A stretch of 64,000 nucleotides of DNA, taken from Sparassis latifolia. Taxonomy: Eukaryota > Basidiomycota > Agaricomycetes > Polyporales > Sparassidaceae. The DNA is taken from assembly GCA_018466975.1 (NCBI GenBank), contig CM031555.1, forward strand, positions 1,674,001-1,738,000. Reading direction: 5' to 3'. The position numbers and the translations under genes are program-made. This document shows positions 10,360 to 21,230 of this stretch, piece by piece. The notes under the pieces were generated by a model, which was given only the letters and a program-made list of their open reading frames with translations, ran no database searches and was not told the DNA's origin. Each line of letters begins with the position of its first letter. The first letter of the stretch is position 1.

Positions 10360-10707
10360 ATGCCAGAACATGACTCGCGCATTCCCAAGCTCGTTGAGGG
10401 CAACTACATCAAGTGGAGTGCCCTGATGAAGGCGCATCTGGTCGCTGCAGATTTGTAGGAGGTTGTTGGGCCTGAGGAGGAGGAGCTGGTAGTGAGAGGA
10501 CTGAAGGGAGTGGCAGCAAAGAAGAAGAAGTGTGAGCAGGTGTACTGGAAGATCTTGATGAACCTCAGTCTCCCAGAGATGGCTTTCGTGTTGGGTTCGG
10601 AAAACCCCCGAGAGGCATGGGCTGCACTTGAGGAAACTCATAGGTCAGCGTCTGTCAACACTATTCCGTCATTGCATTGCTGTTTCTTTGGAGGATGGGA
10701 AGGATGA
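10360..10707 (+). pseudogene. Ty1/Copia gag fragment
   Basis: The frame reads RIPKLVEGNYIKWSALMKAH, VAADL, an in-frame TAG, then EVVGPEEEEL, and later ENPREAWAALEETHRSASVN. This is the N-terminal gag (UBN2-type) region of Copia retrotransposons, whose hallmark is a KL-x-GxNYxxW opening followed by an AWxxLxxxH motif. The stop is consistent with a CAG-to-TAG change. The frame is lost after Asn-Thr and no protease, integrase or reverse transcriptase follows, so this is a 5' remnant. Confidence 0.7.
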
Positions 10708-10818
10708 GGCTGTGATGTTGGTGAGGGTTTGGGATGACTCAGGGGAGGTTTTGCATTTGTTTTGGTTTTTCCCTTTTCACTTCCTTACCCTCGATGGGTG
10801 CTCACCTTGTGGGAGAGT

Positions 10819-10964
10819 GTTGAAGGTGGGCAAGCTGGCGCCCATCTCGGAGGTTGCCGGTGGAGTTTTCCATAGTAGATTTTGTACGCTCGCGCTGGTC
10901 GTCGTACGTTGGGAGAGAATTTTATCGTCACCGCTGCGCCGTCTGTTGCTGCTTGTGCAATAGG
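10819..10964 (-). repeat. 146-bp repeat, copy 2
   Basis: Second copy of the unit at 10036-10181, in the same orientation. It forms the inner end of a longer transposase-like fragment that the LINE at 11058-17775 interrupts. Confidence 0.9.
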
Positions 10965-11042
10965 ATCTTGGGTGCTCTGCAGGCGTGATGCCCGTGGCAT
11001 CGACGTGCAGTGCGCGTGGATTGACGGACACGAAGTGTGCTG

Positions 11043-11057
11043 CCAGGACGCGATGGT
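11043..11057 (+). repeat. Target-site duplication at the 3' end of the LINE
   Basis: ccaggacgcgatggt matches ccaggacgcgacggt at 17776-17790 at 14 of 15 positions; the difference is a CpG-to-TpG transition. Confidence 0.75.
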
Positions 11058-11441
11058 GATGATGATGATGATGATGAATTCTGTATTTATATACCGCAAC
11101 AAGCAAACAGCTGTGCTAAGACGCGGTGATCGCCGGTCCATACAGTAAGTGGGCATTAAAATGCGCCACTCCACCTAAGTACAACTGGGCAACCATATTG
11201 AGAATCTGAAAAGTATCAGGGGGGGTTCTGCGGCGTGTGGAGTAGATAAATGGAGTCGGTTGTAAGGTGTCTGCATAATAATCGGTCGCATGCTGCTAGG
11301 GCTGCATGTCTTCGTTCACATAATAAAAGGGGCCTGGGAACCATATCGGGTCTTCTAGCAAAGTAGCAAGTCGGGATTGCCGCTTTGTTGCATGCAAGTC
11401 GTCTGGTGATGAGGGGAGGGGGACGGTATGTCAGCATGCAC

Positions 11442-14400
11442 CTAGTACTGTGTGTCGCTATGGTCCTCCGCTCTGCCACGTGGGAGCTTGTTGTTCGTGT
11501 CCTCCTCCTCCTCCTCGTTGTCATCTGCATCATCTCCATTTGACGTCTCGTCGTCGGTCTCCTCTCCTTCTGGCTCTGGTTCTGGTTCGTCTTCCCACCT
11601 CACTGTTCTCCTCCCCGCTCTCTTTTCCCCCATCTTCGTGAATGCTCCGCTCACCTGCAGGAACTCTCCTAGTGCTTCGATTCCTTCCGCTGTTCCGAGG
11701 ATTGTTGGGAGGTCGATGGTGTCGCTCACTTTTTGTAGTAGGTGTCGGTAGTCCTTGTATCGTTCGCAGTCTTGTAGTATGTGTCGTCTGGTCTGGAATA
11801 AAGTTCTGCATGTGCAGTCAACGTGTTCAGATGGAACAAATTGTGGGTAGTACTCGCCTGTAAAGGCGTGTCCTGTTCGGCATTGCACGATGCGCCCGAA
11901 CACCTCCCAAGGGAAGTGCAAGAACGTCTTATACGGGTGTGTCTGCGGGGGGATTCTATTAGCTGACGCAAATCTTCCTGTTGGTGTTGTCTTCCTCCAA
12001 GCTTCGGTCCAGTTCCCGAGCGCTCTCTCCTTCACTCTCCATAGTGCATGGGCTCTGGATGCTGTCGTCGGCCCTCCTGTGATTCTTGTTGCTTCCTTTG
12101 CTAGTCGGTCAGCTGTCTCATTACCTGGGATCCCTTTGTGGCCAGGTGTCCACGCGATCTCCACCCTATGTTGTGGGTCCGCTTCGAGGAACTCTAACAT
12201 GAGCTCCCAGAATATCCGCGCATGTCCCTGGCCCAGTCCGCTGGGCGGATCGAAGATCGTGCTGATTGTGGAAGTGTTGTTGGCATAGAAGTGGATGTGC
12301 GTGATGTCGGCGTTTGTGTTGTGTATATAGGATGTTGCATCTCTCGCTGCCCATGATAGGCCTGCCATCTCGGCATCATATACTTCACTTTGCTTGCCCA
12401 TCCCGATCTTCCTGGTAAATACTATGGCTTCCTGGTTCATTGCAGCGTGTGCGGCTCCTACTCGTCGTCTTCCTGCTGTTTCCAGCATCGAGCCGTCGGA
12501 GTACAGCAGTAAGTGTTCTGGTAGGTGTTGAAATGCACGTACGTGTTCGTTATGTGCTTTCACCACCTTGTCTTTCGTCCCTCCCTTCTTCGCTGGTGTG
12601 ATTACAAGTCGTCCGTGGAAGTCCTCAATGGTCCGCTTCCATGGGGGGAGGCAGAGCGGCAGAATTCTCTCATCTAGTAGGTGTGATCGAAGTGCAAGTC
12701 GCGTGAGTTTAGTAGACTTCGGTGGTTTCCTCCGTGCTGCTGTTGTCTTCTTGTGGGTTGGGAGCAGTGGTTTCGGGGTTGTGGTCTGTATCTGTCTCCA
12801 TTCTGTAGGTAGCCGTTGTAGAATAGGGCTGAATGGACTTAGCTTGTTGAATCGCACTGCTGCTCTCGTGCTCGTTAAGTCTAGGTGGTCTTTGATCGGC
12901 ATAATTGCAGCTTCTAGTTCTAGTGCAGCAATGGGGGTCGTTCGGAAGGCTGCGCAGATGAGGCGTAGCGCTCGATGTTGGACTCGTTCGAGCCAGTTCA
13001 TATGTATCTTCTTCCCTTTCCACCACACGGCACTGGCATATGTCATGGTTGGGCGAACACATGCGATGTACAGTGTCCTGAGGTGTTTCTGCGAGAGTCC
13101 CTTGACAGTGTTAGCCAACATGCTAAGGCCATTTACCGTCTTCTCTGCTCGTCCAGCCATCTGTTTCACATGGTGGTCAAATGTTAGTCGGCGGTCCATA
13201 TATACTCCTAGCCATTTGATCGCTTCTTCTGCCCTTATGATTACCTCTGTACCATTGTCCCCGGGTAGGGATATTGTCGGGGAGTCTCCTTGTTGTCTGC
13301 GTCTGTTTGAGTAGTGCATTAGTTCTCTTTTTATCATGTCTGGTGCTAGTCCGACACTTGCAAGCCATCGTTCGACTTCATGGTATGCTATTCTGAGAAT
13401 CCAAACGTTAGTGTCTGGGGATTCTGATGAGACATACAGCTTTCCGTCATCGACAAACATTAGTAAGTGGATGGCGGTCGGTTTGTCTGGTAGCTTGAGT
13501 CCTGCAGCTTTTGTTCTAATGTCATTCTCTGCTCTCTGTTGGAAAATCTCGAGTATCTCTGCTGCGTATATGATAGAAAGAATGGGTGATACCGGTGACC
13601 CTTGCGGGATGCCGTTCTCCACCACCTTCATCTCCCCCCGGATTCCATCCAGGCATATCGCGGCTTCTCGGTCAGATAGAAAAGATGCTGTCCATCTTAC
13701 CAATTGGAGTGGGAAGCCCTTCTGGCGCATGACGGTGAGTAGTCTGTCATGATTAACAAAATCAAAGAATCCCTTGATGTCGAATGTTAGCGCTGATGTT
13801 ACCAGCCCATGATTATGGGCCGCCTCTACATCGTTGACAAAAGTTAGTATTGCATCGTCCGTTGAGCTACTTGGTCGGGCTTCAAACTGGTTTGTGGGCA
13901 CGAGGTTGTGTGTTGTAACCATGTAGGCTAGGCGTGTCGAAACTATCCTCTCGAGGGCCTTCCCTAGGCATTCTAAAAGTTGAATCGGTCTGTATGCCCG
14001 GGGGTTAGAATAATCTGGTTTCCGGGGCTTTGGGAGCACCACTGCAATTGCCTTTTGCCAGGCTTTTGGGTGGTATCCTGTCTTCAGACAGTGATGCATT
14101 AGCATGGTAATGGTAGGGTCTGCAACTTCCCATGCCCATCGAATCGCCCGGAATAGGTTCTGGGACAATCCTAGCGCCTTGTCAGCTCCCTGGTCAAATA
14201 TGGAGTTCTTAACCTCTTCCTTTGTGAGGGGTTTGTGCGTGAAGTCGTTCACTCCTAGGGTTGCGAGGTCTGGAATCTGTGCATTTTCTAGTGGTGGCGG
14301 TGGTTGGAAGAGTTCATTCCGTAATGCTTCGCACTTATCGGCGTGGCGTACTGCCGGAGGTTTGTTTGGTCCCTGCGAAATTGCTGGCGACTGGTAAGTG

Positions 14401-15632
14401 CATTCCCCTTTGCCCCACTTACCAAAGCTCCATATATCCTTTGTCTCTGCATCCTCCAGGGTCTTCGTTATCCACTTGTCCCTCGAGGTCTTGTATAGGC
14501 GTTTGAAGTAGTTACGGCTCTTCTTGATTGTCGCTGCAATGGTCGGGGATTGCATTCCCCATCGCTTGTTGTGTTCCAGGTTGGCAGAGCATTGTTGTGC
14601 AATCCTCTCGTTTATCTTTTCCAGAGCATCGTTCCACCACGGTCTGGCCTTGTCGCTTGGTTTCCGTATTGGAACTGTCATTTCGTTCGCTGCCTGCATT
14701 GCTTCTGTCAGTGCATCAGTTGCCCCATCCAACTGTTCTGTCGTCATTGTATCTTCTAAGTCGAGCAAGACATTCAGATGGGCCTGACACTTGTTCAGGG
14801 CCACCTGAAATGCCACCTTCCACTCCTTCGGGTCTGCATCCTTGAAATTGTACTTCTTACCTGTCACGTTCTCTATCTCGACTGCTCCATAGTCAAGCTC
14901 CCAGTGCAGTGCGAAGTGGTCAGAGCTGAATGCTTTGGTCCTGTCGATGGTCCATTTCTTGGTGGCATTCAGCTCTGTCACTCTCGGGTTCAAGAAGGTC
15001 AGATCGATCGTGGAGTATGTTTTGTGTGAGTGAGAGAAAAAGGTTGGCTCGCCCTTTTCATTCTGGATGCTGAATCCTCGTTCTGTCAGCCAATCGACTG
15101 TGCGCTCCGTAATCTCATTTGCAGGTGTTGCGTGTCATGACCAAAGTGGGTGGTGTAGGTTCCAGTCTCCCGATAGGATTACCGGTATTTCATTCGGTAG
15201 TGCTACCTTCTGCAGCCTTTTCGCTGCGAATCTCTTACCCTGCTTCTTGTTATCATTGTAGATGTTGACAATTAGAGTTGTTGGATGGGGGGCCTGTTGT
15301 ACCTCGAGGATCTGCATGTCTAAGTCGTTAGCTAGGTCAGATCGTAGTGTTACCGTGAAGTCTGCTCTCTTGCGGACATAAGCCATCGCTCTTGGTCGCT
15401 TTCCTTTCGGCACGACTGAGACCGGTATTATGGCTGTCCAGCCCATTGCTGATTCTGCGACTGGTCCTTTGTTGCCGCCTCCGATGTTTCCCCACCATGG
15501 CTCTGTTATTAGTACAATATCAAATCCGTCCTCACCGACCGTTGAGTTGAGTAGGCTGTGTATCGCCCTGTTCTGTGTGTTTGCATTGAGTTGTAGGACA
15601 TGGATGGGTTTCGTGGTTATTGTCTCTAACAT
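11442..15632 (-). pseudogene. LINE ORF2: AP endonuclease, reverse transcriptase, RNase H
   Basis: About 1,396 codons from the ATG at 15632, with one in-frame TGA (15135-15137). The endonuclease occupies the first ~240 residues (ITEPWW, PVILSGDWNLHHPLW, SDHFALHWEL); the TGA lies just after SGDWNLHHPLWS and the frame then continues unchanged. The reverse transcriptase follows (AVVLPKPRKPDYSNPRAYRP, FDIKGFFDFVNHDRL, ENGIPQGSPVSPIL, catalytic FVDD in LMFVDDGKLYVSS). RNase H has YSDGS, DAEMAGLSWA and the final GNETADRLAKEA, but the third catalytic Asp is Asn in FYANNTSTI. A cysteine/histidine knuckle (EHVDCTCRTL ... HILQDCERY) and an acidic tail close it. The stop and the Asn are both explained by CpG transitions. 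Confidence 0.88.
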
Positions 15633-17599
15633 GGTTGTGCGTCATCAACATTCATCGGGTGTGGGATGGGCATTCTCACCGAGTCTCGGATCGCTTCAAG
15701 GGCTGCCACTGCTGCGGCAAACTCTCCTTTTGCAGCTCTCAGGGCCTCCATCCGGGCTTTTTCCTCCATCTCGAGGAAGCGTGCTTTCAAAGATTCCAGC
15801 GTATTCTTGTGTTGTTCATCTTCAAGATCTCGGAATGTATTGTTAGCAGTATGGGCCTGTTTCGCTCTCGCTGCCTGGCTCGGAACATCAGTGGCCTTAC
15901 CTGTTGTTGTCTTCTGTGGTCCTGTCACTGTTTTCCAGGCGTCTTGTGTGTTCACTCCTCCTGCGGGGGCCTTCGTCGGTCGTGCTGCGGATGTTCCGAT
16001 CCATCTCAGCCACATCGGGCAGTTCCTGAAGTTTGCTGTGTGAGTTCTGTGGCAGTTCATGCACTCGTGTTCGTGGGGGCATTCCTCATCTCCCATTCCC
16101 ACATTACCTGCCTCGCATTCCTTGCACGTGTGGTCATCTTCATGGTGCTTCCCTCCGCACCTTCGGCAGCTTGTCACATTCTTGCATCGAGCACGTATGT
16201 GTTCGAAGGACCAGCAGTTGTTGCACTGGATGACTGGGGGTTTGTCAGCATAGTGTTTTACCTGGGCAAACGTTCCGGCGATGGCCAGGTTCTTCACCCG
16301 CTTGATCAGGTACTCAGCATCTGTTTCGTTAGCGAGTGCAATCACGACTGATGAGTACATCACCGCTTTGAGGTCTGACGTGTGTCTCATCCATCTCGGC
16401 ATCTCTAGTACTTCCATCTTTGCGTATTCCGGGTTGTTCTCGATGAGCTCCTTCTGTATCTCTTCTGGTGTTGGGATGTTGTTCGTGTATTGGTTCCAGG
16501 TATTGACCCCATTTAACTGGATCTTGTACCACGGTCGGTCCGCTCTGATGCGCATTTGTCGGCTACCTGTGAAAATCCCTACAAATCTATTTGCGAACGG
16601 CACTAGGTCTGCCGCTCGCTGATCAGCTCTCGTGAATATTATGCAATTATTGATTGCGTTAAACTTAGCATTGACCACTCGTAGGTGTTTGCTATCCTCG
16701 TGTTCTTGGAGCCTCTCGTTAACCTGTCTGACAATTTCAGCTTCTCCCGGTCTTTTACCTGCCTCTGCTCCATTCTGAATCTCGACGATCATCCTCGATG
16801 GGTGGTGTGCTGCAAGAGGGTTAGCTGGTATCTGTTTACTCGGTATCTTGTTGTCGCTGCCTTTCGGTTTCGGTATAATTGGTTTCGCGGTCGCCGCCGC
16901 CACTTTCTTCGTTGTCTTAGGCTGAGTCATGGGCTCGACCGTGGTCCTCTCCTCGTAGTTTAAATGTTGCATCTGGTTTCTTCCTGTCTGGTGCATCAGT
17001 TTCATTCCTGAGTTTCTTACTTGTGCTTCTATCTCGTCCATCCTCGTCGTGAGCCTCAGTAGGAGGTTTGCCACTTTCTCGATGTGGCTGTCCTCCCTGG
17101 GCGGGCTCTGGGTTGCTTTGCTGGTATTCTGCTGTGCGGCGTGTATTGTCTCATCATTACCTTGTTGTGGTTTCTCCTTCCTTATCCTGAACTTTTCGGC
17201 AATCTTCTCGACATTGGCTATGATCTGGGCCGAGAAATCAGCGTGGTCTGATATGGTACTCATGATCCTTATCGTGTTTTGGAGTGCTTCTTCGAGTTTT
17301 TGCATCGTGTTTTCTCGTCCGTTATCTCGAGCTGTGGTTGCCTCTTCGGTATCTTCTACTTCCATATCAGTGTGCTCAGGTGTGTTCAAGACATCACCTT
17401 TCGGTCCCTTTCTCATGACTCCTCCCGGCGTGGGACTCGGGCTGGTCTGGCGTTCTAGAACTTCTTCAGTGCTGTATCTATCCTTCTGCGGTGACCTTGT
17501 GGTAGCGTTCAGTGCCATCTGGCTCATCTCTTTTAGAGTACTGGGGATCCCGGTTTCCTGGTGCGTCTGTTCGATCATGTGGTCCTCCTCGACCTGCAT
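15626..17599 (-). CDS. LINE ORF1: gag-like nucleic-acid-binding protein with CCHC knuckles
   Basis: 657 residues, uninterrupted. The N-terminal half is polar and probably partly coiled coil (QKLEEALQNTIRIMSTISDH). The middle holds a basic conserved region (NNCIIFTRADQRAADLVPF, IRADRPWYKIQLNGVNTW). Two or three zinc knuckles follow (CNNCWSFEHIRARC, CRRCGGKHHEDDHTC, CMNCHRTHTANFRNC) with the usual WLRW that follows them in this family. The protein should coat element RNA. The stop codon overlaps the ORF2 start as ATGTTAG, which suggests that ORF2 is translated by termination and re-initiation. Confidence 0.88.
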   Translation of the reverse strand: MQVEEDHMIEQTHQETGIPSTLKEMSQMALNATTRSPQKDRYSTEEVLERQTSPSPTPGGVMRKGPKGDVLNTPEHTDMEVEDTEEATTARDNGRENTMQKLEEALQNTIRIMSTISDHADFSAQIIANVEKIAEKFRIRKEKPQQGNDETIHAAQQNTSKATQSPPREDSHIEKVANLLLRLTTRMDEIEAQVRNSGMKLMHQTGRNQMQHLNYEERTTVEPMTQPKTTKKVAAATAKPIIPKPKGSDNKIPSKQIPANPLAAHHPSRMIVEIQNGAEAGKRPGEAEIVRQVNERLQEHEDSKHLRVVNAKFNAINNCIIFTRADQRAADLVPFANRFVGIFTGSRQMRIRADRPWYKIQLNGVNTWNQYTNNIPTPEEIQKELIENNPEYAKMEVLEMPRWMRHTSDLKAVMYSSVVIALANETDAEYLIKRVKNLAIAGTFAQVKHYADKPPVIQCNNCWSFEHIRARCKNVTSCRRCGGKHHEDDHTCKECEAGNVGMGDEECPHEHECMNCHRTHTANFRNCPMWLRWIGTSAARPTKAPAGGVNTQDAWKTVTGPQKTTTGKATDVPSQAARAKQAHTANNTFRDLEDEQHKNTLESLKARFLEMEEKARMEALRAAKGEFAAAVAALEAIRDSVRMPIPHPMNVDDAQPC

Positions 17600-17775
17600 A
17601 TTATTTTTCTGCTCAGCTCATTCCAGTGCTGTGTTAGCTCTGGGAGTGTATGGGGTAGTCCTCACCTCTTTTAGAGGGTGAGGGTTGTCCTCCTTGCCCA
17701 TTTGCTAGGATTTTGCCCCAGGGCGGACCGTGGGAAAATTCGTAGCAAGTGGTGGTAGCGGCAAGAGCCGTGTGT

Positions 17776-17790
17776 CCAGGACGCGACGGT
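17776..17790 (+). repeat. Target-site duplication at the 5' end of the LINE
   Basis: ccaggacgcgacggt, paired with 11043-11057. It lies within the codons of TVASW in the interrupted minus-strand frame. Confidence 0.75.
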
Positions 17791-18458
17791 CGTGACCGTG
17801 TCGTGGTGGACGCCACCACTTGAAACCCCGCTGCCGATGCTTGCGGCAGACTTCGGCCAGTGTGAGTCCGCGTGACATTGCAGGTCAAGAAGGGACTCCT
17901 CCAATACCGATCCGTTTGAGCTCGTTCGACCTCAAGAATGATGTATTACTATAAAATCATACATATAAGAGATAACTAAGTCGTAGAGGCAGGGGAAAGG
18001 GTGGATTGAGTGAGGTGCCGACTTGGGGGGCATGCCGGCGGTCTTGTGAGGCATAGTAGACCTGTCCTCCCTCGGCAACCGTAATCTGGAAGACAAGGCG
18101 AAGCAGATCGTAGAGGTGGATCGGCTCATCGAGGAAGGCCCTAGCGACCATGACGCTTTTCAGCAGACTATGCAGTAAGCACGCTCGTTATAGACGTACG
18201 ACTTCCAGGCTGGTTCATTAAATAATTCAACACATCGACGTTGCACTCCGCATGATGTCCATGTCAATCGACGTATGTAAAATAGGATATACCACTGTGA
18301 GAGTCCGATAGTATGAATTCAAAAGCAATATAAAAGAGTACGATAATCGCATAGATGACGAATCCGACGCACACCTCCGTCTAGCGGCTCTGATCAGTGC
18401 ATCATAGTAGCCCACCCAGGCCGCTCAAGTCTAACCCGGCCGATTTCAGTAAGTCCTG
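17791..18458. other. Remainder of the LINE target and unassigned flank
   Basis: 17776-17904 carries the upstream part of the interrupted minus-strand frame (MEESLLDLQCHADSHWPKSA). At 17957-18151 a minus-strand frame reads MVARAFLDEPIHLYDLLRLV and QITVAEGGQVYYASQD. It looks exon-like but I do not recognise it and no further exons are evident. The remainder up to the LEA_2 gene shows nothing. Confidence 0.35.
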
Positions 18459-19704
18459 TCACAAGGCGAAGTTAGAGAAAGCTTTGACACAGTGACGAAT
18501 GCAACTGACTCCGATTTCACTCGCGCTCAACGGGCAAGCAAAGTTAAAATTGCTGTTGATAGTAGGCTTAACGGGGATGAGCAGTACCCTCATGTCCAAC
18601 TGCAACGACAACGGGATAAGTAAAGCATAAGCCAAGGGTATTAGTGAGACGCACAATAATCTTGTAGTCAACGGTAATGTCCGATGATGCCTGCCCTGGT
18701 ATGATACCGCACTTTCCGGCCAGGCTGATGAGGATCTTGAACCCAGGGTCGTTGGTCATATTGTACTGCAGCGCAATGGGTAGCGTGAAGTTGGTCTGTT
18801 TGTCGGACCTGAAATCGATGTTCTTTGCTGTGCCACTTCCGATCGCAGTCTCGTTACCGCTCAGAGGATAGAATAGCTACAGAGTCAGAAGTCAAACAAT
18901 GCTCGGAGAAAAATGCTGCCGAATCAGGACGTACGTCTGCAGTAACAGTCTTCAAGTTGACAGATAAGTAGTTGGGGTTGCTGACGCTGTGGACTATGAT
19001 GAGAGGCTGCCAGTGGAAACGTAGAAAGGGGACACACCTGACGTTAACATCCAAATTCACAGTAAGACCATCGCTGGTCAGATTAACCTACATGCGAATT
19101 AGGCAACAGCACACGAAAATATGAAAGGGTGATTTACAGGATTGGTGGAAGAGATAGTCGGCTCATTGACAACGACATTGGGTGGTCTAATCCACTAAAG
19201 CCAGTCCGGTTTGAGTACATCACTACTAATCGTCCAACAGCTGATAGCTTACCAGCGCCAAAGAAATAATAATGCTGATGGCAAGGAACAGGAAGATCAT
19301 GATAGTGCAGCAAAAGAACCTGCCGAAGCACCATACACCGCTTCCTCTCGTCCACAGGTTACCCTGAGACTCACTTCGCCAGTTCCTCAAGTTTCTTGAG
19401 TTTCTAACAAGAGCCAAGAATTATCAGCAAGGCAAGAGACGACAGACATTCATGTTATGACTGACTTGGGGCCTCGCGGCCGGGGGACTGCTTCATCGGC
19501 CTCAAAGACGCTCCTATCCCTCTCCTTACTTGCTACTGGGGTAGGGTCATCGCGATATCCACCATAGGTGCCACTGTCGTACCCATATCCCGCCTGATCA
19601 TAGGTTGGGTGCGCCGGCTCATTATCGTACGGATTATACGGCGTATCGTCATACTGCTGGGGCGGTGAACGAGTCTCGCCGGAGTAGTTTGCGCGGTAAG
19701 CCAT
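18459..19704 (-). CDS. LEA_2-domain single-pass membrane protein
   Basis: About seven exons starting at MAYRANYSGE. The cytosolic N-terminus (~85 residues) is rich in Tyr, Pro, Asp and Gly (YGYDSGTYGGYRDD). After the first intron comes NLRNWRSESQGNLWTRGSG, then a hydrophobic span (FFCCTIMIFLFLAISIIISL). The remaining ~200 residues (WIRPPNVVVNEP, VNLTSDGLTVNLDVNVSVSN, LSGNETAIGSGTAKNIDF, LISLAGKCGIIPGQASSDIT, NSNFNFACPLSA) have the beta-rich pattern of LEA_2 proteins. In fungi these are membrane-anchored proteins of uncertain role, perhaps in vacuole or surface stress responses. All splice sites fit (for example gtcagt...ttgttag) and the frame is open, so the gene appears intact. It lies about 0.7 kb beyond the LINE. 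Confidence 0.75.
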
Positions 19705-21230
19705 TCGTGAGATTCAGGAGTTTGGTGAGTTCAAAAACGTCAAATACAGCAGTACCGGGGAGGACAGAAGGAATGGAGAACGCTAGAGTGAGCGTCCGGC
19801 GCCCTGAAGATGGTTGTTACAGCCTGAGATGCTCCACCGACACAGCTGCAGCACTGCTACAGGACTGCCCAGTCCGACTGGGGATTGGCTTTACCACGCC
19901 TCACGTGCACAGCATTTCGTGATGCACTCTCGGCCTACCCAAGAGGCATGCAAAAATCAAATTCCGCACACGAGCCATAAAGAGGAGCTACAAAAAAGGA
20001 TTACGTAAGTATGTCACTTGTTTGTTACCTCTGTGACTCGACATCACACCTACTAAGCGCCCGATCCCGACCCCGCCCCCTTACCGCCGGCCGAGCACCA
20101 CCCCCCGATAGGTGTTGCAAGCTTTCCTTTGCCATAGGTTTCAACTGTAAGGCATGGGACTCATACGAATAAGCCTTCACTCACCTCCTACTAGCAGTTT
20201 CTTAGGTGGAAATAATTTCCGGTTAAGGGCCTCGGAGACCCCCCCCCCTCCCCCTACCCTGTGTCTCGGATTTTGCCGGTGCATGCCTCTTGGGCCTACC
20301 ACCACCACCACCACCGTTACTGTTACCGTTACCGCGCCGACACTACAGTCTGTCCACAGTGGCAATCCTGCCGTGACTTGTCCCGCTCACGGTGGGGTTC
20401 GACGCAGGGACCGCCGGTGCTAGAAAATATTAAAACCACATTAGCCCCTATTGTTCGACATTTCGACATTCACCATCTGATGCTGTTGCTTTATTCTTTT
20501 CTCTTCCTCAGTGCACTGTCAACTCGGTGCCATGTCCTCTGCATCCAGGAGACTCTGTCTCAATAGGGGCTCCGACTGATACACACCATTTCTCATGTGA
20601 TGCCTCTCAGTGCCGCTGTTGATTTTTCGTCATTTGACTTTCCATCGACCCCAGTTGCATTGGAAGCAATCACCTTCACAAGCCCTCTTGCAGTACGACA
20701 TCATCTGTTGTGCACCTTGATTGGTGACCATCTGATGACTGGCCATTATTGGGAGGACATGGATCATGGATCATGAAGGATTGAAGTTGGAACCAGTGAG
20801 TTTGCGAGGGCTGCATTTGTATTCATGCAATTTGTGCCGTGGATGACTGGGAAGAATGATGGACTTCATGGCTGTGGGACTTCGGAATGCTTACAGGTAC
20901 TTCAAGGAGAACAGGTGAATAGCAAGCTTCAGCAGAGCTGCAGAAGGACTTTACTGTTGCATTACTTTACTTTACTTTACCATACATACTTTAGTTGTAG
21001 CTGATGAGGTGCCTTTCTGTACCTGAGCCACGTAGTTGGCGTAGTCAGCTAATTTCATACGTTTCCACGTTTCCTTTTGCGTCGACATAGTTGCGGTTGC
21101 GCACGTAGTACGTATGCATGTCTTCGCAAACAAATCGGTATAGGACAACTCATAAGATACATACTCCAAAGGAGCAAGAAAACCGAACTGACGAGAAATA
21201 TTCAAATAAGAAAATAACACTAGTACTGTC
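19705..21230. other. Intergenic region with simple repeats, no gene recognised
   Basis: It contains a C-rich run near 20229-20245, a (ccacca)n to (ttaccg)n stretch at about 20298-20335 and a (tttac)n run near 20960-20985. A plus-strand frame around 20154-20566 is low complexity and has no protein-like features. Some of this may be old transposon debris, but nothing can be named. Confidence 0.5.

Larger units (their letters stand above)
10819..11057 (-). pseudogene. Transposase-like fragment, copy 2, downstream of the LINE insertion
   Basis: The minus frame reads WQHTSCPSIHAHCTSMPRA, then IAQAATDGAAVTIKFSPNVR and YKIYYGKLHRQPPRWAP. The frame upstream of the LINE (17776-17904) ends HHDTVTTVASW, and this side resumes at the same TVASW-type codons. 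The two parts were therefore one sequence before the LINE inserted. The product is not identified beyond similarity to copy 1. Confidence 0.45.
11058..17775 (-). mobile_element. Tad-like LINE retrotransposon, about 6.7 kb, near full length
   Basis: A non-LTR retrotransposon read right to left: a short 5' leader, ORF1 (17599-15626), ORF2 (15632-11442), a ~360-nt 3' untranslated region and a (CAT)n tail seen on the plus strand as gatgatgatgatgatgatg at 11060-11078. A 15-bp target duplication bounds it, so the 5' end at 17775 is probably the true one rather than a truncation. It landed in a transposase-like sequence. The gene order, CCHC ORF1, AP endonuclease, reverse transcriptase and RNase H in one ORF2 match fungal Tad/I-type elements. 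Confidence 0.9.

Noticed and set aside
12568..13314. 248-codon plus-strand ORF
   Set aside because: Antisense to LINE ORF2, which has full domain support.
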